In this document: piece by piece, positions 34,640-45,430 of the stretch
Layout: each line of letters begins with the position of its first letter
Numbering within the stretch: position 1 is the first letter of the stretch
Assembly (NCBI GenBank): GCA_016647705.1
Contig: CM028327.1
Coordinates: 9,123,726-9,187,725, forward strand
Direction: 5' to 3'
Source of the DNA: Eucommia ulmoides
Taxonomy: Eukaryota > Streptophyta > Magnoliopsida > Garryales > Eucommiaceae
Length of the DNA stretch: 64,000 nucleotides
The notes under the pieces: model-generated
What the model was told of the DNA's origin: nothing
Seen by the model: the letters and a program-made list of their open reading frames with translations, nothing else
Databases searched by the model: none
Translations under genes and position numbers: made by a program

Positions 34640-35240
34640 TATTTTCTAATTTATATAATGTTTAATTTTTTTATCTTTTTATGATTACTATTTGTACTTG
34701 TTATCGCTTTTAATTTTAAATTGATGTCTATCTTAATTTAAACAATAAATTTTTGAAGCCATGTTGCATAATCTCTTGTATTGCTTTCGAAAATATTCGT
34801 TATCTGTTTCTTTTTCTTCTCCATCTAAATTCAATATCATTTCTAGATCACTTTTTGACAGTTTAAAAAGTATCATTAGATGTAAGTCGAAATTTAAGTC
34901 AACGATGTTCGTTAATGTAGACTGCGAGTAATTTGTATTCCAATTAGTATTTGAATATTTTAATTGAAAAACAAAATAACAACAAAAAATTATTTTATCA
35001 TCAAATGATAAACAAAAATTTAAAAAATATAATTATTTTTACTTTTAAATAAAGTTAGCTCCCAAATTGAAATGAATACTAGTTAGATTAACAAGAAAAC
35101 AAAATAAAAACATAAATCGGCCAGTTTGAGTTAAATGACATTTATACCCTTAAATATTTTAATAGGGTTTATATTAACACTATTCTAAAATTTAAAAGGG
35201 TTAATAGTGTAATTTTATTTTATTTTACTTATTACCGGCA
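34640..35240. other. AT-rich stretch without recognisable content
   Basis: No frame of note. A short inverted pair (AATAGGGTTTATATTAACAC near 35162 and AAAAGGGTTAATAGTGTAAT near 35196) suggests a fragment of a MULE-type MITE. The right terminal repeat of the 12-kb MULE begins at about 35240. Confidence 0.35.
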
Positions 35241-35737
35241 GTGCAAGGAGAAGAGAAATGCTTACAATTTTTTATTTTTTATTTTCCTTATCAATGGCAA
35301 TGGGGGAAAGTAAGAAACGCAAACCAAAGTTTTTTTTGTTTTTTTTCCTTGTCAATGGTAAGGGGAAAGTATGAAAAGCATAAGGATGTTGCGTTTCTTG
35401 AAGAAACGCGGGTCTGGTCTACATTTCTTGCAATACCTTTTGCGTTTTCAAAAAAAAAAAATCAAGGAAGAAATGCAAAAGGATCTGGCGTTTTTTTTAA
35501 GAAATGCAGGAGTGATCTGTATTTTTTACAAAAACGCAAAACCGTTTTGCGTTTTCAAAAAAATAAAAATCAACCGTATAAATGCATATCACTGCTGCAT
35601 TTTTACCAAATTTATTTTTTTTGTTGTTTAAAAACGCAGATCACCCATGCGTTTTGTAAGGGATCCGTCAATAAGTTTAAACATACCATTTTTTAAGATT
35701 TTTTTATTTAAATTATAATTATATGGTAAAATAACTC

Positions 35738-35824
35738 TATATCAAGGTATATATGCCCCAACTCTCTGTGCAAGCAAATGCTCTCTCTATCACATGTAAG
35801 TACAAAATCAAGGTATATTTGCCC

Positions 35825-35867
<43 letters not shown>

Positions 35868-35985
35868 GCAGCAAACATTCTCTCTCTCCCCTAACAACCA
35901 ACAACTGTGTATATATATAAGAATCCCGGGTTTAATTAGAGGATTACAGAGACTCTGTGATTCCTCCATTATCAAACTCTGTTCA
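35738..35985 (+). promoter_or_regulatory. Short promoter region of the bHLH gene
   Basis: Only 248 bp separate the MULE end from the start codon. The region holds a (TC)n run (35829-35863), an imperfect duplication of an ATCAAGGTATAT(A/T)TGCCC block (35741 and 35809) and a TATA-like GTATATATATAAGAA (about 35909-35923), placed 65-75 bp before the ATG. Any older upstream promoter has been displaced by the 12-kb MULE. Confidence 0.55.
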
Positions 35986-36323
35986 ATGAGCAAAACCGCC
36001 ATTAACGAGAAGGGTTCAAGCTCGAGAGGCAGAGGCAAGAGACCAGCAAGAGAAACAGAGGGTTTTCACAGGGGGAAAGAGTGGAGAGAGAAAATGGCTG
36101 AGAATTACTCTGTTCTTCAATCCATTGTCCCTGGATTGTTCCCCAAGGTTTCTGGATTCAAATTCAACATTTATTTTTCAGATTCGATTCAACCCATATT
36201 AACATTATCGATTTCGATCAATGGGTTTTAATCAGATTGAACCGATAGTCAATAATTTGGTTGGATTTTGAGTGTGAATGTGTGTGTGTTTGTGTGTGTG
36301 AAAACTCATCAGTTCTTCAGATT

Positions 36324-36356
<33 letters not shown>

Positions 36357-36745
36357 AAAATTTGCAGGCCAAGAGAGGGACGATCGTGGGAGAAACAATC
36401 GAGTATATACGTATTCTGGAGAAAGAGATAACGAGGCTTGAAGATCGGAAGAAATCGGAATCAATGGCGGAAAACCCAGTTGTGTCTGTCAGCGCCAGCC
36501 GGAACTCCACCGTAGACGTCACCGTCTCCGGCGGCGTGATTTTTTTCGGGATTCAGACGTGGGCATTTCGCCGACAAATGGTGCAGGAGATTTTCGCAGT
36601 GTTCGACAAGCACGGAGCCGAAGTGTTGGCGGCGGCCGTGACGGTCGACGATCATCGGCGGCTGAAGTTGACGGTCACGGCGGGTTTCAACGGCAGGGAA
36701 AACGACGCCGTTGAGAAGATCAAGAGAGAGATTCTACTCTTATAA
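35986..36745 (+). CDS. Small atypical bHLH transcription factor
   Basis: Two exons, 35986-36147 and 36368-36745, join in phase 0 to give 179 aa. The bHLH region spans about residues 28-76: a basic part HRGKEWREKM, helix 1 NYSVLQSIVPGLFPK, then, across the intron, AKRGTIVGETIEYIRILEKE as loop and helix 2. The His and Glu that contact E-box DNA are kept, but the first Arg after the Glu is Trp and the usual Arg pair is Glu-Lys, so DNA binding may be weak or altered. The C-terminal 90 residues alternate beta-strand and helix patterns like the ACT-like domain of many plant bHLH proteins, which serves dimerisation. The closest relatives cannot be fixed without a search. The intron (36148-36367) contains TG and CT runs. 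A MULE ends just upstream. Confidence 0.85.
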
Positions 36746-36829
36746 ACAAAATTTCATGACTATGATTTTTTTATTATTTTTTATTTTTTTTTCCTATTAT
36801 ATACAATTCATAGAGCCCTTTGGGCAATT

Positions 36830-37216
36830 TTGATTCAATTTTTACCTTTTACATTTATATAGCTTGATCAAATTATACTTTTTTATCCCTATAGTATTTT
36901 TTATCCATGTGATTCAGATTAAAGTGCACCGAATAAATAATTAACAAAATTTCATAAAATAACAAATTTACCCATATACACAATTCAATCCGGAGCAATT
37001 AAAGAAAGAAAACAAGGACAAATAGATAAATCCCGACAAATATCAATTACTATTAAATAATTCATTATTTTTTACTTTAAGGTTGACCGTTAAAACGGAA
37101 AATGTAATTGTTATACTTTAGTCTAAACTACATGAAATAAGTGCTTAAAAAAATATTATTAAAGATAAAATGCAATTCGGTCAAAATCAAACAGGGATAA
37201 AGTGTCATTAATCCTA
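36830..37216. mobile_element. MULE-type MITE downstream of the bHLH gene
   Basis: Left part ATTATACTTTTTTATCCCTA, right part CAGGGATAAAGTGTCATTAA, with the internal words of the 390-bp group (GATTAAAGTGCACC, AAATGCAATTCGGTCA). The left terminus has decayed and no target duplication was read. Confidence 0.6.
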
Positions 37217-37249
37217 AAACATATGAGTTTACTTCAAAGCAAATTACCT

Positions 37250-37600
37250 CAAATTATGAACTAAGAACGCGACCACTGATGCGAAAATACACTGATATGC
37301 CACAAGCGTACACATTGTGTTGCTTGCTATCACTAGATATGGAACAAAATATTTTGACCATTGTTTCACTCTAGTCTCCATAGTTTTAATTTGGACACAT
37401 AATACTCTGAACTTCCACAATCATCCCACTTCTGTCCAAATAAGTAAATACAAACGGTCAATTCTCATGCATCTCACCATTGTTAAAGAGAATTTATGGG
37501 CATTTCCAACTTCTTGGTTTTCCGTATATCGATAAATAAGAGTTTTAAACTAACCAAACCCTGAATCTCGACATATAGGACCCACCAGCCCAAAAAATTG
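37250..37600. other. Intergenic stretch, no gene seen
   Basis: One 72-codon frame (37317-37535) has no recognisable motif. The words CACTCTAGTCTCCATAGTTT and CCACTTCTGTCCAAATAAGT read like a fragment of a MITE. Confidence 0.35.
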
Positions 37601-37609
37601 AAATGACAA

Positions 37610-37995
37610 TAATGCCCCTATTACAAAAAAAAATAGAAATCACAATACTACCCCCTATGAAAACCATGTTCTGTTTTTTTTATATCGATTGATCAAATAG
37701 ATCGGACAAATGACGTGTCTATAATAAAACAAATAAATTGTTTCTTACAGTCCAGAGAATCATTTTTGAACACATAACTTTATCTCTCCACTGAAACGGA
37801 GGAAGAAACTGAATAATGCCCCTATTACAAAAACTTGAAATGACAATAGTGCCCCTATGAAAACCCTATTTGGTTTTCGATTAAATATATCAAGCAAACG
37901 ATGTGTCTATAATCAAACAAATAAATTGTTTCTTACAGCCCAGAAAATCGTTTTTGAACTGGAGATTTTACCTCTCCATCAAAACGGAGGAAGAA
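37610..37995 (+). repeat. 190-bp tandem duplication 3' of the MIEL1-like gene
   Basis: Two copies with the shared landmarks AATGCCCCTATTACAAAAA, GATGTGTCTATAAT or GACGTGTCTATAAT, TTTCTTACAG (37741 and 37929, offset 188) and AAACGGAGGAAGAA. It ends about 140 bp from the stop codon of the minus-strand MIEL1-like gene. Confidence 0.8.
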
Positions 37996-38132
37996 GAAGA
38001 ATCGCAAGAATTTTTCAAGGCACAAAAACAAGCGTCCAACCAATCCAATCTTTTTTTTCCCCCCGGAATCATTCAAAAAAAAAAAATTAAAATCAAATCT
38101 TGTTATTACCTCTTTGAAAAGGGTGTTTGTTG

Positions 38133-41100
38133 TCATTGAGGAAGAACAGGAGGGGCAATGGTGCGTGTATTGTACGATTCACAATGGCTGCATTTTTGAC
38201 CAATTATGTGGAAGAATACTTCTGTTGTATCGTTGCAGTCGTTGCACAGGATCCAAACCTTAAAATATATATATAAAAAAAATCATTATATAAACCAAGA
38301 AATAATTATTAATTCCAGGAAAATATATATATATATATATATAGGAAAAATAGTCTTTTACCCTCCCTACTTTGTCTAATTATTACTTTACTCTCTTCCA
38401 CCTCACTACTTTTGAACAAAGTGAAAAATTAATATTTTTTTTCATTTAAATTAACGAAATATGCTTATGAAATTAACAGAATATGTTTAAAAATTGATTG
38501 AATTAAATTTTTCGTCTAATTTTCATCATATAAAAAAATAAATTAAAAGTAAAATAAAAAGACAATTTTGTCTATTTCATTCAAAAATTGGATGAAAAAT
38601 TTAATTTCATCCATTTTTAAGCATATTAAATTAATTTAAATAGAAAAAATTAGTTTCTCACTTCGTTCAAAAGTAAAATTAAGTAAACTGTAATTTTTTA
38701 AAGTGGATGAAGTAAAGTAATAATTAGAAAAATAGAGAGGGCAAAAGGCAACATTAACAATTCTCAACATCACGATATCGATTTTCTAATTTATTAGCAT
38801 AAACGAACAATAACTAATAAAAATGGCGAATTAAACACAAATATGAAACTTAAAAGGTAAAAAATATATAATTTAATTCAACTGCCTAGAAAGCAGTGGT
38901 GTAAAATATTTGAGCCAGAATTTTCTTCCCAAAAATTTAATAGAACAATCTTATCCGTTTATTTTTATCAAAATCAATCTCAGCCATAACTTAAAAGTCA
39001 TTTTCAAATACCGCCATGATTTATGATATTTGGATGAAAAGATCGATAATGAATGGGATGATAGATATACCTTCTTATATCTATAATCCTCGGGCATAAC
39101 GGTTGCTTCAATCTATAACAAAACAAAAATAGAGATAATAATAATTAAAAAAAAAAAGCAAGAACATGTTCTTCATAGAGCAGGACGGTCCAAGGCGATC
39201 ACCAAAGGTTTCAAACTTTACGAGCCCCTTCAAATCCACCCTATATTTTTTTAGGGTTAATTACACTTTGCACCCCTATGGTTAGACAGAATTTCACTTT
39301 GCACTCTTGTATTATTTTCGTCACTACTTACCTCTCTTATGCTTCAGACTTAAGTGCAATTGTTAAATTTTTCGTCAACTTTAAAGGTCAACAGGTAAAA
39401 GTCAACTAAAATCTATTAATTAATGTGTGAAATTGCAATACGGTCTAGCCACATGGGTGCAAAGTGTAATTTTTTATTGATTTCAAAATAAATTTTATCA
39501 ATATTATTTTAAGTAAAAATAATTATAATAATGTTGGATCAATTATTATATCAACTATTTTCCCAAATAATATTTTAATTTTATAAAAAAATTATGTAAA
39601 ATATTAAAAGACCCCGTTTTCAAAGTTTCAAACTTCACCCAGATAAAAAATCACCTCCTCGTCGAATCTCTCCCAAGTTCGAGTCATGTCCATGATCGAT
39701 TTAGAGCAAATCGGACAGCAATATCTGTATGTGACATTCAACTATAGTTAGAAAATTTTTTATTTTATTTTATTTTCATCAAAAAAATAAATAAAAATTG
39801 GTAAAATTTATTGCGCTTACTTGTCGCGCTTAATCATCTCGTGGTAGCATTCACAATGCATAGTGTGTCCACATTTCATCACGGTTGTGTCTTTCAGTGA
39901 ATCGAATAAATACTGTAAAATTCATATATGGAAAGTCTTTTCAGTGTTTTTTACAGATTTTTCAGAACAAATTTCCAGGAACGGATCAAAATTGTTCTCA
40001 GATTTTCTATTTTTGTTGGAACAAAAACAGAGGAGAGCTCAATAAATGGGTACAAAAACAATAAATAAACGCCGGCTTAGAGGGCAAACCTCAAAACAAA
40101 TGGGACAATGATGGCGCATAGAGTTCTCCACACACAAGTGATTGTTTCGAAGGTACAATGAATAGCACGAACCTGCGTTTAGAGTGAAAAGAAACATAAA
40201 TCTCGGAACGATTATGTCCTGATTTTGGTTTTTTGTTCTCATTTTTTTGGGAACAAAAACACTAACGTAAGAGTAATTTGATTGGTTATGAAATAAGTGT
40301 CGCCCATATCTAATAAGGGTTAATGGCACTTTATCCCTCTGTGGTTTTCCTAAATTGCAGTTCAGCCCCACTAGTATTTTGATAAACACTTTACCCCCTT
40401 GTGCTTTAAACTAAAGTACAACAGTTAAATAATCAATAGAATCGTGTGAAATCACAAATTTACCCTTATAGAGTAGAATGGGGAGAAAAAGAACAACTGG
40501 ATATTATCCAACCCGATCCGGAGTATAATATCAATTACAATTAAATAATTTATTAAATTTGAATTTTTGATGTTTGACAGTTTGTGTTGACAAAAAAAGC
40601 AACGGTTACACTTTAGTTTATCCCAAGTAAAGTGTTTTGTAAACTGCAATTCAGATTAACCACGAGGGGGTAAAATGTCATTAACCCAAAACTTGGAACA
40701 ACTCTATTTTGTTCCCAGAAAAATTGTTTTAAACTTTGGGAACTGAACAGAAACAGACTCTTTTGTTCTCATATTTCCGTGCGCTTTTTTTTTCCCATTA
40801 AAATCGAAATTTAGAAACAGAACACATACCGCACTTCTTGCAGTGGAAGAAGTTCTCTCTGCCACCAACCCTAAAGAACAGAACAAAATTTAATCAGAAC
40901 AGTTTCAGAATAATCGAAATCCAATACGTTAGGGCTGCGTTTGGTTGTAACAGAAATTTTAGCCTTGAACAGAACAGAATTTAATTGTGATGGTTGTACT
41001 TCCCAAACGCGACCTAATCAATCGAAAGGAATTAGGTATTTCATGCTTTGATCACTTGCCTGCAGATTCCACAATCATCACAATGAAACTGCCCTTTGTC

Positions 41101-44100
41101 AATCTGAAAACCAATTAAGCGGCAAATCGTTTTTAAGATTATCATTTAAAAAAGGAAAGGAAAAAAAAAAGAATTTCTCCTCGTACAAGAAATTTTTCAT
41201 TTAAATTTGGGAACAAGTTTGATGATATATACACACACACACACACACATATTTTGCTCCCAAAAAACTTGGAATAGAAACATTAAAAAAGGAGAGGGGG
41301 AAAAAAGTGTTTCTCCTCATACAAGAAATTTTTCGTTTAAATTTGGGAACAAAAATAGTATGAGATATTTCGTGAATTGGGTAGGGTCTTTTTTCATAAA
41401 ACTTGGAATAGGAAGAAAAAAAATCGCTTCCGCCAGATCCAAGAAATTTTTCGTTTAAATTTGGGAACATAAACAATAATCAAATGCAATAGATCCAAGA
41501 AAATCAAAACCGTAAGAGTAATTTTATGATTAAACTCATTAAGGTAGCATTTGGGAACATGGAAATTAAAGCAACGGAATTGGAATTCGAAATAAAACAT
41601 CTGTAAATTTTTAGATTTATTTCATGGAACCAAACACTACCTAAAGAAAACTTGGAACATAAACATAAAAATGGAAACAAATATTAAATATATATATATA
41701 ACTGGGAACAGAAACAATTTTTTTGGGCGAAATGGGAACAAATCGACTTACATCATCATCATAGAATTTGCATATTTCACAGAAGTACTCTCCCATGTTT
41801 ACGCCACAGTTTGTACAAACACGAGCAATCTGAATTCACATAATATAATATATATAAATACACACACATATATATTTATATATTCATTGGATTAATATTG
41901 AAGAAATAAATGAATAAAATTGCTACAGTTTATCAACTGAAACATACCGGTTGCTCGGTGTCACAAACAGAACAAATCACCTGAAAAGAAATTAAATAGA
42001 TAAATTAAATTAAGTTTTTTAAAAAAACCAAGTTGAACAAAAAAAAAAAAGTAACAGCGCGGTTAAGAAATAGATATGGAACATACTTGTCTAACATCGG
42101 ATCGAACGAGCTCATGCCGGTCAAAAGGATTTCTCAACAAGCTCTAATAATTCAGAAGGAAAAAAAAAACACGTTCTCATTAAAAGAGATTTATAATTCT
42201 ATAGACATTAAGAATTCAATAACAAATGTTCTCATTTTCATAACTTGTTCCAAAAGTAAACCTAACAACTTGGTCACAATTTTCAAAAATTGTTTTTAGA
42301 AACTAAAACAAATAGGTTTCCCGTTTGGTAACCGTTTTGTGCACATCTCATGCAGTCGAATGGGAATGGGATGGGATAAGAATTTTGTTTCCTTCTTGGG
42401 AACAGAATCGCGTTTGGTAACGACAATTTTTTTTTTTTTGTTCTGATAACAAAATCGTGTTTGATAACGATATTATCCTAGAAATCAAGAACTAATCCTA
42501 AACCACAATCAAAATCAAAATCTCAAACCCCAATCGAAATCAAAATCCTAAACCCCAATTAAAATCGAAATTGAAATCCTAAGACCCAATCGAAATCGAA
42601 ATCCTAAACCCCAATCGAAATCGATTTCAAAATCAAAATCCTAAAGATCCTTTTCCTCGAATCGACCTCAGTTCATATCGCGATTATCATCCTCCTCCTC
42701 GCCTATATCTCCATCACTGTTCTCGAAATTCTCCTTCTCTCTGCTCCCGTCGGATACAAAAAATGGCGAAACCAGAGATCAGATTTGGTACCACTAGGTG
42801 GGGATAGGGATATTGGCGCTCCTTTGTTTGAAGTCAGTGCTTATACTTGTGTGCGCAAGGGTTTCGTTCTTCAGGCGGCCTGGTTGGGTGGTGGACGGGG
42901 TTGTGGTCGTGGTGGCGCTGCTGATTTCAATGGCGACGAGGACAACGAAGACGATAGCAAGGAGGAGGACGGAGGAGGAGGACGAACAAGGATGAAGAAG
43001 AAGAAAAATGAACCAGACAAAGAAGAAGAAAAGAAAAATGAAGGAAAAAAAGATAAAGAAAAGAGAGGCTTACAAGTGTTGAAGGTCAAACCTCATTAAC
43101 AATTCTATTAATACCGACATTGTCCATTTTTTCGTTTGGGAATGGGATGGGAATTATGAGAAACAACAATTTTTTGTTTTTCATTTCTTAAGAAAAGTGG
43201 GAATTATTCTTGGTTTTGGGATGGGAATGGGAACGAAAACAATTTTACCAATCGCTATGCCCAAACAGAAATCCCAAAAATCTGAAAATGGAATGGGGTT
43301 TTTTGGCATGAGAATGGTTACCAAACATGGCCAAAAAAAATTTGTTTCTCATGGCCTTTCACAAAATGAAGAATCAATTCTAGGATTTGGGATGGGATGG
43401 GATGAAAAATAGTTTTACCAAACAGAGTTCCCGAACAAAAATTTTAAAAATCTAGGAATGGGATGAGAATAGTTACCAAACACAGCCTAAGTTTCCAATC
43501 ATGCATTTTGGATTAAGCAAAGTAGCCCTGTTTGTATAGTGCTTATTTTAAGAGATTTATGCTTTTGTTCCCCGAAAAAAGGGACAGAAACAGAAATCTG
43601 GGAGCAAAAAAAATCAGGTTGATTCAGTTACCAGATTATTACAACAATTTAAAAAAAAAAAAAGGATGTTCCCAGGTTTCATTTTTGTTTCCCAGACTCA
43701 GAAAACACAAACCTGGGAACAAAAAAAATATTAGTTAAATTCAGCCACCAGATTATTACAAAAAAAAAATCAGAAAAACTAGTTGTTCCCAGATTTCTAT
43801 TTTTTGTTCCCAGATTAAGAAAACAGAAATCTGGGAACAAAAAAAAAAGGTTAAATTCAGCCACCAGATTATTAGAACAAATAAAAAAAAGAGGTTGATC
43901 CCAGATTAAGGTTTTTGTTCCCCGATTCAGAAAACAGAAATCTGGGGAGGGCGGGGGGAAGGGTTCCAGAAAAACCAAGTTGTTCCCAGATTTCAGTTTT
44001 TTAGTTCCCAGATTCAGGAAAAAAAAAAAAATCGGGAACAGAAAAATAAAATAAAAAATGGTTATGTTGAGCTACCAGATTATTACAAAAAAAAGGAAAA

Positions 44101-44385
44101 AGTTGTTCCCCGATTTCTGTTTTGAGTTCCCAGATTCAGAAAACAGAAAACTGGGAACAGAAAACCCTAAAACAATTAACAAAATTGAATGTCAATGGAC
44201 ATAAAAACAAAGCTAAAATGAGAAAGATTACCGTGGCTTCATTATGACAATGGCGACAACCGAAGATCTCATTGCAACAAGGAGCTCTAATCCTGCATCT
44301 TCTCCTATAATGCTTGCACCTAATCACCAAACAATCAAAGAACAAAAGCAAATCAATATTGCCAAATACACATGTATATATATAC

Positions 44386-44420
<35 letters not shown>

Positions 44421-44474
44421 ATACCCATAACCCATCTTCCCAAAATCAAGACGTTCATTGGATGAGCCTTCCAT
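38133..44474 (-). CDS. MIEL1: CHY/CTCHY/RING zinc-finger E3 ubiquitin ligase, MIEL1-like
   Basis: Twelve exons (minus strand): 44474-44425, 44319-44232, 42143-42087, 41980-41948, 41829-41752, 41103-41060, 40870-40830, 40172-40090, 39912-39821, 39724-39655, 39112-39071, 38258-38133. All phases agree and give 267 aa, which I recall as the length of Arabidopsis MIEL1. An N-terminal CHY zinc finger (from residue 18, [15 protein letters not shown]) is followed by a CTCHY finger ([42 protein letters not shown]), a RING-H2-type domain (about residues 153-198, HHCPICFE...[10 protein letters not shown]...CCPIC) and a C-terminal zinc ribbon ending APPVLPQ. Such proteins ubiquitinate targets including MYB factors in defence and ABA responses. 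The intron after exon 6 uses a GC donor. Introns are rich in TE insertions. Leader introns may exist upstream (GTAAGT donors near 44824 and 45046). Confidence 0.95.
38344..38756. mobile_element. Foldback MITE in MIEL1-like intron 11
   Basis: The two halves are inverted copies: TAATTATTACTTTACTCTCT with ACTTTTGAACAAAGTGA on the left pair with TAATTATTACTTTACTTCAT and ACTTTTGAACGAAGTGA on the reverse complement of the right. About 410 bp, non-coding. It resembles the MULE-type MITEs in wording but has longer inverted repeats. Confidence 0.75.
38819..38945. repeat. Dispersed repeat, copy 1 of 2
   Basis: About 125 bp align with 63866-63985: GAAACTTAAA(A)GG, ATATAATTTAATTCAACTG against ATATAATTCAATTTATCTG, and CCTAGAA-GCAGTGGTGTAAAA against CCTAGAAGTGAGGGTGTGAAA. 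It lies in the same MIEL1-like intron as the foldback MITE. The family is unknown. Confidence 0.6.
39254..39474. mobile_element. MULE-type MITE in MIEL1-like intron 10
   Basis: Left end GGGTTAATTACACTTTGCAC. The right end GGGTGCAAAGTGTAATTTTT is its inverted partner. The length is about 220 bp and no clear target duplication was found. Confidence 0.65.
40317..40687. mobile_element. MULE-type MITE in MIEL1-like intron 7
   Basis: Left end GGGTTAATGGCACTTTATCC, right end GGGGGTAAAATGTCATTAAC followed by CC, in inverted relation. Internal words (CTAAAGTACAACAGTTAAAT) match the 370-400-bp group. No 9-bp duplication is preserved. Confidence 0.72.
41060..41060 (-). other. GC donor (GC-AG intron) in the MIEL1-like gene
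   Basis: Exon 6 ends ATCTGCAG and is followed by GCAAGT on the minus strand. The phase demanded by exon 7 leaves no alternative GT nearby. GC-AG introns are a known minor class in plants, and the rest of the donor fits the strong consensus they usually need. Confidence 0.85.
42313..43492. mobile_element. 1.2-kb transposon-like insertion in MIEL1-like intron 2
   Basis: Left border region TTTCCCGTTTGGTAACCG, right border region GTTACCAAACACAGCCTAAG, an inverted match of GTTTGGTAAC type common at ends of hAT- and Harbinger-like elements. Related GGGATGGGAT words occur near both ends. The interior (42650-43099) contains GC-rich, coding-like sequence with Asp/Glu/Lys-rich low-complexity frames. 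No target duplication was established and the family is uncertain. Confidence 0.5.
43560..44170 (+). repeat. 116-bp tandem repeat in MIEL1-like intron 2
   Basis: About five units, marked by CCAGATTATT at 43631, 43748, 43864 and 44075 (the last gap holding a decayed unit). Each also has GTTCCCAGATT and AGAAAACAGAAATCTGGGAA, which pair with each other to form a hairpin per unit. The array abuts exon 2 of the MIEL1-like gene. Confidence 0.8.
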
Positions 44475-44655
44475 TGGTATTGGAGAGAGGATCTATTTCT
44501 CTCTCCCTCTCTCTCTAAGAGGAAAGGGGGAAGGCACAAACAAGGCTTTATTGGGAAGATAGGGAGGAGAGATCAGCTGTCAAACTGCAAAACAAAATGC
44601 CGCAAATAATCAAATGGATATATATGTATATATACGCCAACCTTTATATACATAC

Positions 44656-44695
<40 letters not shown>

Positions 44696-45430
44696 GATAA
44701 GGTGGGGTATGGGGGGGGGTAGGAGTGAGAGAGAAGCGACAGGCGCCGTGCAATTGGCGAATTGGGTTTCAAAGATTAAACAAAGAGAAAAAGAATAAAA
44801 AAAATAAAAATAAAAAGCAAACTTACCGCAGATGAAAAGTAGAGCGCAGAGAGAGTGTTTTTCCTTGTTGGCATTTCAACAAACAGTTGATGCACGCTTA
44901 ATCAATTCGACGAATCTAAGTTAACCTTCATCCCCTTTTTCTTCATAGATCTATCTAACTCTAACGCTTCCATGATCGATCGAACTCCATTAACATTAGC
45001 TTCGCAAAATCACAAAAAAAAAAAAAAAAAAAATTGTAAATTACTTACCTGTAGTAGATTCGTGATCGCATATGGGTACTTGACCCAATTTTGGATGGGA
45101 AGGTGATGTCAGTAGATCTGGACGTTTCTCAAGTGACTGATCCATCAATTCTTCTTTCCCCAAGTTATTGTAAGTTGAATTCAACTTGCGCAAGTTGCCA
45201 TAAAAAGCAAGTTTCTTCTCGAAGTTTGTGCTTTAAGCAGTTATTTTTGGGAAGCCTCATTTTGAGAGCTCATGCATCTTTTTCTTGGGCATTGTGTTTT
45301 TATTATTATAAAGGATTCTCGGATCAACAAAAATTTTCAAGTACTAAATTAATCAAAATATCACAAATACAAACATATCTCAACCATCTTATTTTAATAT
45401 CAAACAAAATTACAACGTAAAATACCAAGA
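44475..45430 (-). promoter_or_regulatory. Upstream region of the MIEL1-like gene
   Basis: This holds (GA)n/(TA)n runs (44360-44425 continues to 44660-44695) and two donor-like GTAAGT sites on the minus strand near 44824 and 45046, consistent with one or more leader introns. A 109-codon plus-strand frame (45091-45420) has no domain and is not called as a gene. A block GTTTTTATTATTATAAAGGA at 45295 recurs near 53655. Confidence 0.4.

Larger units (their letters stand above)
23762..35737 (+). mobile_element. 12-kb MULE with decayed transposase and PMD genes
   Basis: Both ends share an AT-rich inverted repeat: left GGAATTCTTTACC with AAATAAAAAAAATCTAAAAA, right (reverse complement) GAGTTATTTTACC with AAATAAAAAAATCTTAAAAA. 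Imperfect similarity extends for a few hundred bp and is rich in AAACGCA words. Flanks are TATATCACG (23753-23761) and TATATCAAG (35738-35746), a 9-bp duplication with one mismatch. Contents in order: transposase pseudogene (24988-27757), PMD pseudogene (28032-31261) split by an 850-bp element, minus-strand coding-like pieces (31560-33260) and a plus-strand decayed frame (33867-34607). Its right end is 248 bp from the bHLH start codon. Confidence 0.85.

Noticed and set aside
42785..43099. 104-codon frame with Gly-rich then Asp/Glu/Lys-rich product inside MIEL1-like intron 2
   Set aside because: Lies within a transposon-like insertion, ends in low-complexity GAA/AAG codons and has no recognised domain. 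Kept only as possible captured sequence.
43560..44170. Regularly spaced repeats resembling a CRISPR array
   Set aside because: The 116-bp units diverge along their whole length, with no constant repeat and unique spacer pattern, and the locus is a plant intron.
45091..45420. 109-codon plus-strand frame upstream of the MIEL1-like gene
   Set aside because: No motif, AT-rich 3' half, and it overlaps a repeated block also found at 53655. Probably part of leader or spacer DNA.
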